Origin: Candidatus Neomicrothrix sp. UBA2974
GTDB lineage: Bacteria; Actinomycetota; Acidimicrobiia; Acidimicrobiales; MedAcidi-G1
Direction: 5' to 3'
Length of the DNA stretch: 64,000 bases
Assembly (NCBI GenBank): GCA_002348705.1
Contig: DEAU01000019.1
Span: forward strand, 1-64,000
Below the pieces are notes generated by a model. The model did not search any database. It was not told where the DNA came from and saw nothing but the letters and a program-made list of their open reading frames with translations. Made by a program: the position numbers and the translations under genes. Shown here in pieces: positions 16,895 through 26,333 of the stretch (positions are counted from its first letter, which is position 1; the number at the start of each line of letters is the position of its first letter).

Positions 16895-17611
16895 ATGCTC
16901 GGACACGGCAGCGAGCTTCCGGTACTAGGTCTGGACGCCGACGACACCCTTTGGGAGAACGAGGAACGCTTTCACGAAGTGGAGGCGCGATTTCGCGACC
17001 TTGTCGCCCCATGGGCCGACCACGCCACAGCCGACGCCGCGCTACTGGCCACTGAGCGGGCCAATATCGCCCGGCACGGCTATGGCATCAAGGGCTTCGT
17101 GTTGTCGATGGTGCTGACAGCCATAGATCTTTCCAACGGCACGATCTCGGCTAAAGACCTCGGCCGAATTGTCTCTTGGGGTCATGAGATGATGGCTCAC
17201 CCAATCGAGTTGCTCGATGGTGTAGCCAGGACCCTCGCAGATCTGGTCACCACTCACCGCCTACTGGTCATCACCAAGGGTGACCTTGGCGATCAACTCA
17301 GCAAAGTGGACCGCAGCGGTATTGCCAACCTCTTCTGGCAAGTCGAGGTCGTCCCCGAAAAGGACCCCGACGCGTACCGCCGGGTGCTTTCCCGCCATGA
17401 CGTCGAACCGGCTGCTTTCACAATGGTAGGCAACTCGGTCAAGTCCGACATCCTCCCAGTGCTGACCATCGGCGGTCGGGCCGTCCACGTGCCACATACC
17501 ACCACCTGGGTGTTTGAGGAGCCTGATCCCGCCGAGGTCGCCGCCGTCAATTTCCCTGTCTTGGAAAGCTTTTCCCAGTTACCGGATTTTCTTGTTGGAC
17601 AGGCATCCTGA
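16895..17611 (+). CDS. HAD-superfamily hydrolase
   Basis: The 238-residue phosphatase-type HAD protein has all four motifs: motif I LDADDTLW (residues 12-19; nucleophile Asp14 and acid/base Asp16), motif II ITKG with the Thr, motif III Lys in VVPEKDPDAY, and motif IV GNSVKSD. A helical cap lies between motifs I and II (about 25-105), as in subclass IA enzymes acting on small phosphorylated metabolites. The substrate cannot be told. It is convergent with the AcoX-like kinase 19 nt away and divergent from the STAS-like gene. Confidence 0.9.
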   Translation: MLGHGSELPVLGLDADDTLWENEERFHEVEARFRDLVAPWADHATADAALLATERANIARHGYGIKGFVLSMVLTAIDLSNGTISAKDLGRIVSWGHEMMAHPIELLDGVARTLADLVTTHRLLVITKGDLGDQLSKVDRSGIANLFWQVEVVPEKDPDAYRRVLSRHDVEPAAFTMVGNSVKSDILPVLTIGGRAVHVPHTTTWVFEEPDPAEVAAVNFPVLESFSQLPDFLVGQAS

Positions 17612-17630
17612 CCTGAACGGGCGACATGAA

Positions 17631-18635
17631 CTAATCAACGTGGCGATAGTCCAAGTGCCGGCCATCCACTGCAGCACGATTCATGACCGCCGACACGTCG
17701 ACAAGGCGAGGTCCGTCACGACGCACCGACAGGTGGACGCGTTCGTCAAATACAAGACGGCGTTTCCTCTCGCCATCGAAGGCCAGTAGCAGCGGTCCGT
17801 CAACATGTACCTCCTCATCAAGGGCGAGGCGCCGTTGTTCGATCAAGCCAAATTCCGCGTAGCAGCCTGGAGCGATCGGACCACGCACTACTCGGTCGCA
17901 GTCGCTAGGTCGACCAAACCTGAGCAATAGACCCTCGTCCTCATCGGCGCCTACCGGTGACACCAGACCGCCCACCCCGGCGAAGCCGACTAATGCTGGA
18001 TCAGCTCGTGAAAGCACTGCTGTCCGCACTGTCGCAGGATCGAACAGTTCGAAGGATCCCAGATACGGGTCATCTACGGCTACCGCATCCACCAGAGCCA
18101 AGTCATCGGGCTCGTCGATGCCCTCTGGACGAACCCGCACAACAGTTGTTGGATGAGCTACTTCATCAACCAACACTGCGCCCGACGCCACGTGACCTGC
18201 CGCGGCCCCGGCGATGGTGGCCTCGACAGCCATAGGAAACGCGTTGTTCGTTCCAGTTGAGAGGGGCACCACTACAAGGTCGGGCCATCCGCGGGCCGCC
18301 GCTCGATTCGTTCCATCACCGCCGAGTACCACGACCACGTCACAGCAGCGGGACCGCATACCGGCCACCGCAGCCACCGTGTCCTCCTCGGTAAAAGTCT
18401 GTGGAGGCTCCAACCAGTCGAGTTCTAGCCCGCGCATTGTCTCGGTAGCCCTACGGACGATTCGGTGGGTGTCGTGGTGGACCACGAACCGATTCACGCC
18501 GGCTGCCCGGGCGCCGAGGACGACCCGCCGCACAGCGTTCGTCTTATCTTCGACTGTCACCGGCGCGGCAGCCGCTAGCGCCCTACGGACATCGGTCCCC
18601 GAACGGGGATTTACGACTATCCCGACAGTTGGCAT
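17631..18635 (-). CDS. ATP-NAD kinase / AcoX-like protein
   Basis: Starting at ATG 18635 (MPTVGIVVNPRSG; a TTG-start extension to 18665 is possible) the 334-residue protein has the NAD-kinase core: VGIVVNPRSG at the N-terminus, VVVLGGDGTNRA (GGDGT) and PLSTGTNNAFP in place of the usual GTxNDFA. The size and N-terminal pattern match AcoX-type proteins, which are widespread but poorly understood, rather than the canonical NAD kinase NadK. Activity as an NAD kinase is not proven. No acetoin genes are nearby. The last residues stop 19 nt from the HAD gene on the other strand. Confidence 0.82.
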   Translation of the reverse strand: MPTVGIVVNPRSGTDVRRALAAAAPVTVEDKTNAVRRVVLGARAAGVNRFVVHHDTHRIVRRATETMRGLELDWLEPPQTFTEEDTVAAVAGMRSRCCDVVVVLGGDGTNRAAARGWPDLVVVPLSTGTNNAFPMAVEATIAGAAAGHVASGAVLVDEVAHPTTVVRVRPEGIDEPDDLALVDAVAVDDPYLGSFELFDPATVRTAVLSRADPALVGFAGVGGLVSPVGADEDEGLLLRFGRPSDCDRVVRGPIAPGCYAEFGLIEQRRLALDEEVHVDGPLLLAFDGERKRRLVFDERVHLSVRRDGPRLVDVSAVMNRAAVDGRHLDYRHVD

Positions 18636-18696
18636 TCTGGGACCGTAGCTACCGCGGTCCGCCAAAAGTTCACCCCACCTCCTATGGTCGCCATTG

Positions 18697-20136
18697 ATGA
18701 AGGGAGACGATCACAACTTCGATAGCACGTCCAACAACACTCCCATCGGTAGACCTAAAGAGCTGGGCCTGCGGGCCCGGCTGCAGAATCGTCCCGACTA
18801 CCAGCGGCTCCTTCTCCTAGCTCTGCTGTTCGGAACCGCTGCAGGTAGCTACCCCGTCACTGTCTTGTCTGCTTCGCTACCCCGCATAGCCGACGACCTC
18901 GGCACCACCGATGACGTCATTAGTTGGGTGGTTGCGGCACCACTGCTGGTATTCGCCGTGGTCACGCCGATTATCGGCAAGGTCGGTGACCTTTACGGCC
19001 ATCGACGGATCTACCTGATAAGTCTGTCTTTGGGCTCCGTGCTGGCCTTTTCGACAGCTCTTGCGTGGGACACCGCTTCGCTCATTGCCTTGCGGACACT
19101 CGCCCAAACGGCCAAGGCCGCTTCCGGCCCGTCGGCCATGGCGATGATCCTCGTGAGTTACCCACGCTCCGAGAGGACACGCGCACTCGGCATCTGGGCC
19201 GCCGTGGTGTCTCTGTCACCTGCGGTAGGCGTGGTGACCGGCGGCCCACTCATCGAGTGGATGGGCTGGCGCATTCTATTTGTCTTACACGGGGCCGCCG
19301 TATTCGCTGCGATGGTCGCCGCAGTGCTCGTCGCACCTGAGACGCCCCGCCGAACTGGAATCCGGTTCGACCTCTCTGGCGCAGCGACACTTGTTATCGG
19401 AGTCGGCGGACTCCTTATCGCCGTGAACCGGGGTATCAGTTGGGGTTTCGATCACCCAGCGGTCATCACTGGCGCCGTACTCGCCCCTGCAGGCCTAGGA
19501 CTCTTTTTCCACATCGAGCATCGATCAGACGCGCCACTTCTACCACCCGCGCTATTGCGGGAACCCGCCTTCGTCCGGCCCATTGCCGCTCAGGCCATGC
19601 TCCAAGTCGGTTTCGTGGGAGCGATGGTGATGGCGCCGTTCTTGCTTGAACGCCGCTGGGGCTTTGGACCCACCGTGATCGGCCTTCTCATGCTGCCGCG
19701 TCCTCTGTCATTCGCCTTCTGCGCAAGGCTCGGGGGAGCCCATGACCCACGCCATGGAGCTCAAAGGGTGGTGGTAACCGGGATGCTGCTCTTCTCGGCA
19801 GCCATGCTGCTCGCCGGCATCGGCGCCCAGCAGCGCTGGCTTCCGTTATTTCTGTTTGGAGCAATGCTGGCAGGAGCCGGGAGCGGCTATATCCGACCCA
19901 CTGTGGCGAACGCGGCAACCAATGCGGCTGGGGACGACGATTTGGGCATTGCCGGTGGCTCAATGAACATGCTTCAGCAGATCGGCGCGGCCATCGGCAT
20001 AACAGTGCTGACCGCGCTAATGGCTGATTCGGCAGACGGCACCCGGTTCCTACTGCTTCACCTAGTGGCTGCTGCCGCTGGTCTCGCGGCCGCCTGGCTA
20101 GCTATCGGGATACGCGATCACCGGAGCGACAACTGA
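18697..20136 (+). CDS. MFS transporter, DHA2-type with 14 TM helices
   Basis: The protein (479 residues from ATG 18697; TTG directly before it is an alternative) shows 14 hydrophobic segments, the number typical of the DHA2/EmrB-QacA drug-proton antiporter group. Motif A is present after helix 2 as GKVGDLYGHRRIY, and SPAVGVVTGGPL in helix 5 matches the antiporter motif C. Members export drugs or toxic metabolites with the proton gradient; the substrate here is unknown. It stands alone, divergent from the AcoX-like gene, with no regulator adjacent. Confidence 0.9.
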   Translation: MKGDDHNFDSTSNNTPIGRPKELGLRARLQNRPDYQRLLLLALLFGTAAGSYPVTVLSASLPRIADDLGTTDDVISWVVAAPLLVFAVVTPIIGKVGDLYGHRRIYLISLSLGSVLAFSTALAWDTASLIALRTLAQTAKAASGPSAMAMILVSYPRSERTRALGIWAAVVSLSPAVGVVTGGPLIEWMGWRILFVLHGAAVFAAMVAAVLVAPETPRRTGIRFDLSGAATLVIGVGGLLIAVNRGISWGFDHPAVITGAVLAPAGLGLFFHIEHRSDAPLLPPALLREPAFVRPIAAQAMLQVGFVGAMVMAPFLLERRWGFGPTVIGLLMLPRPLSFAFCARLGGAHDPRHGAQRVVVTGMLLFSAAMLLAGIGAQQRWLPLFLFGAMLAGAGSGYIRPTVANAATNAAGDDDLGIAGGSMNMLQQIGAAIGITVLTALMADSADGTRFLLLHLVAAAAGLAAAWLAIGIRDHRSDN

Positions 20137-20244
20137 GAAGCATCGCGGGAACCAGATCCGCAAAACCATCTAGATACAGCACCTCTGTAGGGGGACAAAG
20201 ACCTCACACTGCTGTCGCCACCGGAAAACATGGCCGGCTTCATG

Positions 20245-21102
20245 TCACGAGTAGTCGTAGAAGCCCCTGCCGGTTTTCCGCCCAAGCTGGCCTGCGGCAA
20301 CCATGCGGCGCAGCAGGGGAGGTGGCAGGTAGAAATCGTCGCCGTACTCCTCGAAAAGCGTCTCGGCTACCAGCATCATGGTGTCCAGACCGATCATGTC
20401 GCTGAGTTCCAGCGGACCCATTGGATGAGCGGCTCCTAGCTTCATACCGTTGTCGATGTCCTCAGCTGAGGCGTGGCCATCGTCATACATGCGCATAGCA
20501 GCATTCAAGTAGGGAACGAGCAGCATGTTGACCACGAAGCCGGCCCGATCCTTCGCTGCTACCACCACCTTGTCCAGCACGTCGGTCGCGAAAGCCGTGA
20601 CCATCGCGGTTACCTCCTCGTCGGTGCGGACCGACGGGATGACCTCAACAAGCTTCATGACAGGCGCCGGGTTGAAAAAGTGCAGGCCCAGAACCTTCTC
20701 GGGCCGACCGGTGGTCATGGCGATATCGATGATCGGGATAGACGAAGTATTAGTGGCCAGCACGGCATCCGGTGAGGTGACGACCTCATCGAGGGCCCTG
20801 AAGACCTCGGCCTTCAGGTCGAATGACTCGACCACAGCCTCGACCACCAGGTCACAATCTGCGAGGTCGCCGATCTCGGTAGTGAAAGTCAGGTTCCCCT
20901 GCGCCTCATCGTGCGCAGCTTCGTCCAACTTGCCACGCTCCAAGGCGCGATCTAGCGACTTCTGGATTCCTGCTCGACTCCGCTCAGCGGCCTCCGGGCT
21001 CACCTCACGCACGACAGTGGGCAGGCCGGCTTTAGCGGTCAACTCAGCCACTCCCCCGCCCATCTGACCGCCTCCTACGACTCCAACACGTTCGATGCCC
21101 AT
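20245..21102 (-). CDS. 3-hydroxybutyryl-CoA / 3-hydroxyacyl-CoA dehydrogenase
   Basis: The 285-residue NAD(P)-dependent enzyme interconverts (S)-3-hydroxyacyl-CoA and 3-oxoacyl-CoA. The Rossmann motif is VGVVGGGQMGGGVAEL (residues 6-21). ATNTSSIPI contains the conserved Asn-Thr-Ser-Ser, HFFNPAPVMKLVEV carries the catalytic His, and GFVVNMLLVPYLNAA opens the C-terminal domain. The length matches stand-alone Hbd/FadB2-type enzymes, not the multifunctional FadB. It may serve fatty-acid oxidation together with other acyl-CoA enzymes in the window, but there is no shared operon. The cyclophilin gene lies 37 nt upstream on the same strand. Confidence 0.93.
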   Translation of the reverse strand: MGIERVGVVGGGQMGGGVAELTAKAGLPTVVREVSPEAAERSRAGIQKSLDRALERGKLDEAAHDEAQGNLTFTTEIGDLADCDLVVEAVVESFDLKAEVFRALDEVVTSPDAVLATNTSSIPIIDIAMTTGRPEKVLGLHFFNPAPVMKLVEVIPSVRTDEEVTAMVTAFATDVLDKVVVAAKDRAGFVVNMLLVPYLNAAMRMYDDGHASAEDIDNGMKLGAAHPMGPLELSDMIGLDTMMLVAETLFEEYGDDFYLPPPLLRRMVAAGQLGRKTGRGFYDYS

Positions 21103-21139
21103 AGCTTCTAGCTCCTACCCTGCTCTTAGGTTGAATTCT

Positions 21140-21712
21140 TCAGTCCGACTCGGTCACGGTGACCGACCTAATGACCACGTCCTCTAACGGCCGATCCCCT
21201 GGGCCCGTCTGGACTTCCTGAATAGCTGTGGCCACCTCTACGCCCTTGATGACCTTTCCGAACAATGAATACGAGGGTGGCAAGCCAACCCCGCTCGGAC
21301 CGGTGATAACGAAGAACTGGCTGCCATTAGTGTCAGGGCCGGCATTGGCCATGGCCAACGAGCCAACCTCGTAGCGACCGGCCTTTGGAAGCTCATCGGC
21401 AAAGCGGTAGCCGGGGCCCCCACGGCCCGAACCCTCTGGACAGCCTCCCTGGATCACGAATCCCTTGATAACCCGGTGGAAGATGAGACCGTCGAAGTAG
21501 TGCCAACGAGCTAGGTAAACGAAGTTGTTGACGGTTTGCGGGGCGGCCATCGGATCGAGATGGATGGTCATGTCCCCCATTGAGGTCTCCATCTCCGCCG
21601 TATAGGTCTTCGCCGGGTCTATAACCATCGGTGGAGCCGACGAGAACGAGGTGCGTCGTTCGCTGGAGCCGTCGACCGCGGGGATTGAAGAATCCGGTGT
21701 GGAGTCAGTCAT
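21140..21712 (-). CDS. Peptidyl-prolyl cis-trans isomerase, cyclophilin type
   Basis: The 190-residue single-domain protein catalyses prolyl isomerisation in protein folding. Cyclophilin signatures are FHRVIKGFVIQGGCPEGSG (active-site Arg and Phe), MANAGPDTNGSQFFV and YSLFGKVIKGV. Residues 1-35 are a Ser/Thr/Pro-rich stretch without a hydrophobic segment, so it is probably cytosolic. An AGGAGG site precedes the ATG. The 3-hydroxyacyl-CoA dehydrogenase gene follows after 37 nt; co-transcription is likely but no functional link is known. Confidence 0.93.
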   Translation of the reverse strand: MTDSTPDSSIPAVDGSSERRTSFSSAPPMVIDPAKTYTAEMETSMGDMTIHLDPMAAPQTVNNFVYLARWHYFDGLIFHRVIKGFVIQGGCPEGSGRGGPGYRFADELPKAGRYEVGSLAMANAGPDTNGSQFFVITGPSGVGLPPSYSLFGKVIKGVEVATAIQEVQTGPGDRPLEDVVIRSVTVTESD

Positions 21713-22081
21713 TTTCTTGGGCCTCCTTGGCCAGCGAAACAGTGTTTTTGTTAGTTAGGACCCGATGGTTCGGCAACCGTCATCCTTCAGCAGGCTACGG
21801 CTTAGCCATTGCAGCCACGCCCGCTGGCCGCAGACACGGTAAACCTCGCGAAAGCTACTTTTCATCAATCAACTCGGGGGTCACCCCACCGCGCGCGGGC
21901 CTTAACTACGGTGCCGCGCATGGCACTCGGGCCGACGTCGCGGACCACCGACCGGCAGAGACGGCCCGATCCCGTAGTCCTCGATCCGTCTCTGGACCAC
22001 CCGCTGCGTAACAGCCCCCTCCGACGAGGCTCTGCATTTCGGCGAGGCTCACCCAGCGAACCACCAACCTGGGTCGGCTTG
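21713..22081. other. Intergenic stretch, no supported gene
   Basis: These 369 bp lie between the cyclophilin start and the small zinc-ribbon frame. Open frames on both strands have Arg/Pro/Ser-rich translations without family features. The first 60 bases contain a T-rich run and probably the divergent promoters. The zinc-ribbon frame is open back through most of the region, so it may start as early as ATG 21920. Confidence 0.5.
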
Positions 22082-22189
22082 ATGTGCCCATCCTGCGATG
22101 TGGCATGGCGGGGCGACCCCGATGAGCCGTGCTGGTCGTGTGGTTCGATTGGTCGCCGGCCCACCGGAACCACGGTCGTCCGCGACTGA
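22082..22189 (+). CDS. Possible small zinc-ribbon protein
   Basis: From ATG 22082 a 35-residue peptide has two CxxC knuckles, MCPSC and CWSCG, 14 residues apart with an Asp/Glu-rich turn between them: a minimal zinc ribbon. The frame is open upstream, so the true start could be ATG 21920 (89 residues with a basic, disordered N-terminus). Small zinc-ribbon proteins of this kind are common in actinobacteria and easily missed. No function can be given. It is convergent with the GNAT gene 41 nt away. Confidence 0.45.
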   Translation: MCPSCDVAWRGDPDEPCWSCGSIGRRPTGTTVVRD

Positions 22190-22230
22190 TAGAAGCCGAC
22201 TGGCCCTGTCCACTGCCTGGCCTGGCGATA

Positions 22231-22740
22231 TCAACCCAGTGGTCGGGCGTACATCATCACGACTTTTGCAGCGGTCTCGACTGGGCCCTCACCCGAGAAC
22301 TCGCCGAGGGCCTCGAAGCCAAGCGCGTCATGGAACGCTAGTGACCGGTCGTTACGCGGCACCGTGTTGACCTCAGCACACAAGTGGGTGTGGCCGTTGG
22401 CAGACTGAGCAAAGATTTCGTAGAAGGCACGCCCTACTCCCAATCGGTAGACCGATGGTTCGACCACTACCCGGTCAACGTAGAGGAATCTTTCGTAGCG
22501 CTCAGCAAACCACCCATAGTTGGCGCTCTCATAGGGAACTCCCGGACCGTCAAGCCCGACCAGCAGTGCCATCGGTCTAACTGCCGTGGAACCAGGCAAC
22601 TCGGCTACGAGACAACAGTGAGAGACATCGAGGAACCAGGCCATCTCATCGGCGGTCAACTCATTGACAGCCGGCACAGCCGCATTATTCAACTCGAGCA
22701 TGCGAGCAAGGTCTGCTGCCTCGGCGGGACGGATCAGCAT
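22231..22740 (-). CDS. GNAT-family N-acetyltransferase
   Basis: The start at 22740 (MLIRPAEAADLARML) is the normal GNAT beginning; the upstream extension to 22830 is Ser/Trp/Arg-rich and overlaps the promoter region of the ABC operon. In the 169-residue protein, the acetyl-CoA-binding motif is VDRVVVEPSVYRLGVGRAFYEI (R/Q-x-x-G-x-G/A form VYRLGVGRA), with the V-N-x-x-P-x-N-x-x-S-L-A-F-H-x-x-L-G-F motif after it. The acceptor is unknown. It is divergent from the ABC transporter operon. Confidence 0.88.
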   Translation of the reverse strand: MLIRPAEAADLARMLELNNAAVPAVNELTADEMAWFLDVSHCCLVAELPGSTAVRPMALLVGLDGPGVPYESANYGWFAERYERFLYVDRVVVEPSVYRLGVGRAFYEIFAQSANGHTHLCAEVNTVPRNDRSLAFHDALGFEALGEFSGEGPVETAAKVVMMYARPLG

Positions 22741-22848
22741 CCCGGAATACCAGCACGAATTTGGCACCTTTCCCAACCGTGCCAGAGTGCCTGAAGACCA
22801 GTTACCGGACCACCTGACACTGCACCGCAACTCGTAACATCTCGGCCC

Positions 22849-23604
22849 ATGAACTCCCTTGAGGACAAAGAAACGACTTCGACAGCAGCGGCTCGAATGT
22901 TCGACGGAGCCAAGATCTACGGCACCGGCGACACCGAGGTACGGGCTCTGGACGGTGTTGACGTCGAGTTTGAGCGGGGTTGCTTCACCGCCATCATGGG
23001 TCCGTCGGGCTCAGGTAAGTCGACGCTCATGCACTGTTCAGCCGGCCTCGATGACCTGACGTCGGGAAGTGTCCACATCGGTGAGGTGGAACTCGGCAGT
23101 CTCTCAGAACGCGAACTCACCCTGCTGCGACGGGACAAGGTCGGATTCGTCTTCCAAGCCTTCAACCTTCTCCCCACGCTTACCGCAGAGGAGAACCTAA
23201 CCCTTCCTATGGATTTGGCTGGTCGAAAGCCGGACAGTGAGTGGTTGGTCGAGGTCATCGAGACAGTTGGGTTGCAGGACCGCTTGAAGCACCGACCCGA
23301 CGAGTTGTCGGGAGGCCAACAACAACGGGTCGCCGTGGCCCGCGCTCTCGTCAGCAGGCCAGAAATCGTGTTCGCTGACGAACCCACAGGAAACCTCGAC
23401 TCGGTCACTGGCGGCGAGGTCCTTAACTTCCTTCGGAGCGCCGTCGACGACCTCGGTCAGACCCTGGTGGTAGTCACTCATGATGCTGTAGCGGCCGCAC
23501 GGGCCGACCGAGTGCTGTTTCTCGCCGATGGGCGAATCGTGGACGAGATGACCGATCCCGAGCCCAGCCGGATCCTGGACCGCATCAAGGCCATCGGCGG
23601 CTAA
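22849..23604 (+). CDS. ABC transporter ATP-binding protein, MacB/LolD family
   Basis: The 251-residue ATPase has Walker A GPSGSGKST (51-59), Q-loop VFQAFNLLPTL, signature LSGGQQQR (153-160), Walker B IVFADEP and the switch His in VVVTHD. FNLLPTLTAEENLTLP is typical of the LolD/MacB/FtsE-like group that works with FtsX-type permeases by mechanotransmission. The next gene, 4 nt downstream, is that permease, so they form one transporter. CTGACA and TAACAT before the ATG suggest a promoter with a very short leader. Confidence 0.94.
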   Translation: MNSLEDKETTSTAAARMFDGAKIYGTGDTEVRALDGVDVEFERGCFTAIMGPSGSGKSTLMHCSAGLDDLTSGSVHIGEVELGSLSERELTLLRRDKVGFVFQAFNLLPTLTAEENLTLPMDLAGRKPDSEWLVEVIETVGLQDRLKHRPDELSGGQQQRVAVARALVSRPEIVFADEPTGNLDSVTGGEVLNFLRSAVDDLGQTLVVVTHDAVAAARADRVLFLADGRIVDEMTDPEPSRILDRIKAIGG

Positions 23605-23608
23605 CCAA

Positions 23609-26329
23609 GTGTTCCGACTCACCTTCAGGAACATCACGCGCCGCAAACTGCGGTTTGCGCTGACGACCCTCGCCGTCGTACTAGGCGTCGCATTCCTCTC
23701 GACTTCATTTTTCCTAACGGACCGACTTCGAGACTCTTTCGACGAACTGGCCACCGACATCAGCGGAGAAATCGACCTCGTCGTGAGGACCTCGATCGAC
23801 GAAGGTGCCGAAAGAATCAACCGACTTCCCTTTCCGGAAGAGGTTCTCGGCATCGTTAAGGACGTCCCAGGCATTAGATCGGTCAGGCCCCAGATCCAGG
23901 CTTGGAACGTCGTCCCTCTGTACACCGACGAGAACGGCGAACCCAAGGCGATCGGTACGAACGGTGGCGCACCGCAGTTCGGCTTCAACTATGGAGAACC
24001 AGAGGGCGCTGACTACGGGGACGCCGGGGTTGAGGCAAGCCAACTCTTTCTTACAGATGGCAGGGGTCCCCTGCGAACCGGATCCTTATTGGACCCAAAC
24101 ACAGTGGGCGAGTTCATGCTCGACAACATGACCGCTGACGAGTTCGGGTTCGAAATCGGGGAGACCTACACGGTAAGTGCACCTGGTGGTAACCGCCAGT
24201 TCGTCCTCGTGGGAACAGCCAACTTCGGTGATCCAGACGAAAACAAGAACCTCGGTGCCAATCTCAGCCTCTTCGATGAGGAGACCACCCAAGAGATCGC
24301 CAACAAGGTTGGTCTCTACGACGAGATATCGATCTACCTAGAGGAAAAAGCGGATGAAGCCGCCGTGATGGCCGAGATCCAACGCCTTCTAGACCAAGCA
24401 ACTACTAATTTCCGAACCGCCTTATCGAGCCTCCCGGAGGACCAGCAGAAACAGTTGGCGGCATTCGGTGAGGTCCAGTTGGAGGTAGTGACGGCGGCAA
24501 CAAAAATCGCTGAGGACCAGAGCGACTTCGACCAGTTCATAAACATCATCTCTTCCGTACTTCTCGGATTTGCCATCATCGCCGTGGTGGTGAGCGCCTT
24601 CATCATCAACAACACGTTCGCCATCGTCATCGGCCAACGAGTCCGCGAGTTGGCGCTACTCAGAGCTTTGGGAGCGACCGGTCGCCAAATCAGCAGATCA
24701 GTGAAGTTGGAGGCAGTCGCAATTGGAGTGGTCGCTACCGCCCTTGGCCTCGTCGCCGGTTACCTGCTCTCCACGCTGCTTGTCTGGGTACTGGTGAACA
24801 TCGGGTTTGGAGAGTTGCCCGGCTCGATCCCCATACGCTCACGAACAATTCTGATAGCAGCGGTCGTCGGGATAGGTGCAACTCTCATCTCGGCAATCGG
24901 ACCTTCACGCCGTGTTCGACAAATTCCGCCCGTCGCCGCACTACGGGATGATGTGCGCCTCACCCCCACGGGTCTGAAACGACGCCTCATGGTCGGTGGC
25001 GGAGTCACCGCATTGGGAATTGGCGCGCTTGCACTGGGAATGACTGTCGAAATGCCCACCCGTTCTGTGCTGACCGCAATTGGAGGCGGGGCGCTCGCTG
25101 CGTTCATCGGCGTCTATCTGCTCAGTCCTTCGATCACCCGCCCAATATCAACGGTTCTTGGGTGGCCGATCCGGAAGATCTACCGGGTACCCGGAAGACT
25201 GGCGACTGATAATGCTCGCCGGGCACCACGTCGAACTGCCGCAACCGCTGCGGCGCTAACGATCGGACTCGCATTGGTAAGTCTGGCTGCCGTCGTCAGC
25301 GACTCGGTCAAGACGACGTTCTTGAGCACCCTTGAACAGAGCGTTGAGGCTGACCTCTTCGCCTACTCAGGGACATTCAACCCACAGGCTGGTTTCTCTA
25401 CTGAACTTGGAAGCGACCTCCAACACCTGGCAGCCGAAAGACCCGACCTTGTGGAGTCGGCGATGACGATGCGTTGGACCCTGGGCGGAGTGAAGGTCGG
25501 AGGCGGATACAAGGACTTGGTCGCTGCTGAACTGGCGATCCTGGAAAGCCATATGGACATCCAGGTGATTGAGGGCTCCGAGTTCGGCGCAGGTAAGGGC
25601 GGGGTCCTAATCCACGTAGATCCGGCCGCCGATCTTGGCCTCAGCACCGGTGACGAGATCACTCTGGAGTTCCCTGGCGGTCGGACTAGTGAACTGACCG
25701 TGGCGGGAATCTTCCAGGACTCGACACTCCTGGGTAACTGGGTGGTGGATGTCTCAGTTTTCGACACCTACCTTCCGACCGCTCCCCTCGCCTGGATCTC
25801 GGTCCTATTCCCCGAGGGAGCGGACACCGACGCCTCCCGTGCCGCCGTCGAGGCCTACACCGACGCCTATCCCCAAGTGGCCGTCGAAGATAGGACTGAA
25901 CTCCGCGAAACTCAGGAAAAGCAACTTGACCAACTGCTATCGATAATCCAGGTGTTCCTCGGACTTTCGTTGCTGATCGCCGTGCTGGGAATTACCAACA
26001 CGATGGCATTGTCGGTTTATGAGAGAACGCGGGAACTTGGACTGCTGCGAGCTATAGGTATGACCCGCAGGCAACTACGTCGGATGGTCCGCTGGGAGGC
26101 AGTCATCATCGCTCTGTTCGGAGGCCTGTTGGGCGTAGCCATGGGCGTCCTATTTGGCTTGGCGGCAATCGCCGCTCTCCCCGAGACTTTCGTGGACATC
26201 GTGTCAATCCCCTACACCAGTATGCTGAATTACCTCTTAATCTCGGGGCTATTCGGCATGCTCGCCGCCATCCTTCCAGCACGCCGAGCCGCCCGGATGA
26301 ACGTTCTGGAAGCCATCTCGCACGAATAG
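23609..26329 (+). CDS. FtsX/MacB-type ABC permease, two-repeat form
   Basis: The 906-residue membrane protein has an N-terminal helix (about 17-37), a large extracellular MacB-like domain (about 45-300), an FtsX core of three helices (about 308-430), two further helices, then a second N-terminal-like helix, a second periplasmic-type domain (about 570-755) and a second FtsX core ending LPARRAARMNVLEAISHE. This is the ten-TM 'double' permease common in actinobacteria, where one polypeptide replaces a dimer. LALLRALGATGRQISRSV and LGLLRAIGMTRRQLRRMV are the paired coupling motifs. Such systems move lipids, peptides or drugs outward, or act on the envelope. Substrate unknown. It starts at GTG. 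Confidence 0.92.
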   Translation: MFRLTFRNITRRKLRFALTTLAVVLGVAFLSTSFFLTDRLRDSFDELATDISGEIDLVVRTSIDEGAERINRLPFPEEVLGIVKDVPGIRSVRPQIQAWNVVPLYTDENGEPKAIGTNGGAPQFGFNYGEPEGADYGDAGVEASQLFLTDGRGPLRTGSLLDPNTVGEFMLDNMTADEFGFEIGETYTVSAPGGNRQFVLVGTANFGDPDENKNLGANLSLFDEETTQEIANKVGLYDEISIYLEEKADEAAVMAEIQRLLDQATTNFRTALSSLPEDQQKQLAAFGEVQLEVVTAATKIAEDQSDFDQFINIISSVLLGFAIIAVVVSAFIINNTFAIVIGQRVRELALLRALGATGRQISRSVKLEAVAIGVVATALGLVAGYLLSTLLVWVLVNIGFGELPGSIPIRSRTILIAAVVGIGATLISAIGPSRRVRQIPPVAALRDDVRLTPTGLKRRLMVGGGVTALGIGALALGMTVEMPTRSVLTAIGGGALAAFIGVYLLSPSITRPISTVLGWPIRKIYRVPGRLATDNARRAPRRTAATAAALTIGLALVSLAAVVSDSVKTTFLSTLEQSVEADLFAYSGTFNPQAGFSTELGSDLQHLAAERPDLVESAMTMRWTLGGVKVGGGYKDLVAAELAILESHMDIQVIEGSEFGAGKGGVLIHVDPAADLGLSTGDEITLEFPGGRTSELTVAGIFQDSTLLGNWVVDVSVFDTYLPTAPLAWISVLFPEGADTDASRAAVEAYTDAYPQVAVEDRTELRETQEKQLDQLLSIIQVFLGLSLLIAVLGITNTMALSVYERTRELGLLRAIGMTRRQLRRMVRWEAVIIALFGGLLGVAMGVLFGLAAIAALPETFVDIVSIPYTSMLNYLLISGLFGMLAAILPARRAARMNVLEAISHE

Positions 26330-26333
26330 CCCG

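Noticed and set aside
22231..22830. Longer GNAT starting at 22830
   Set aside because: The extra 30 residues are Trp/Ser/Arg-rich and lie over the ABC-operon promoter region; MLIRPAEAADLARML at 22740 is the normal GNAT start.
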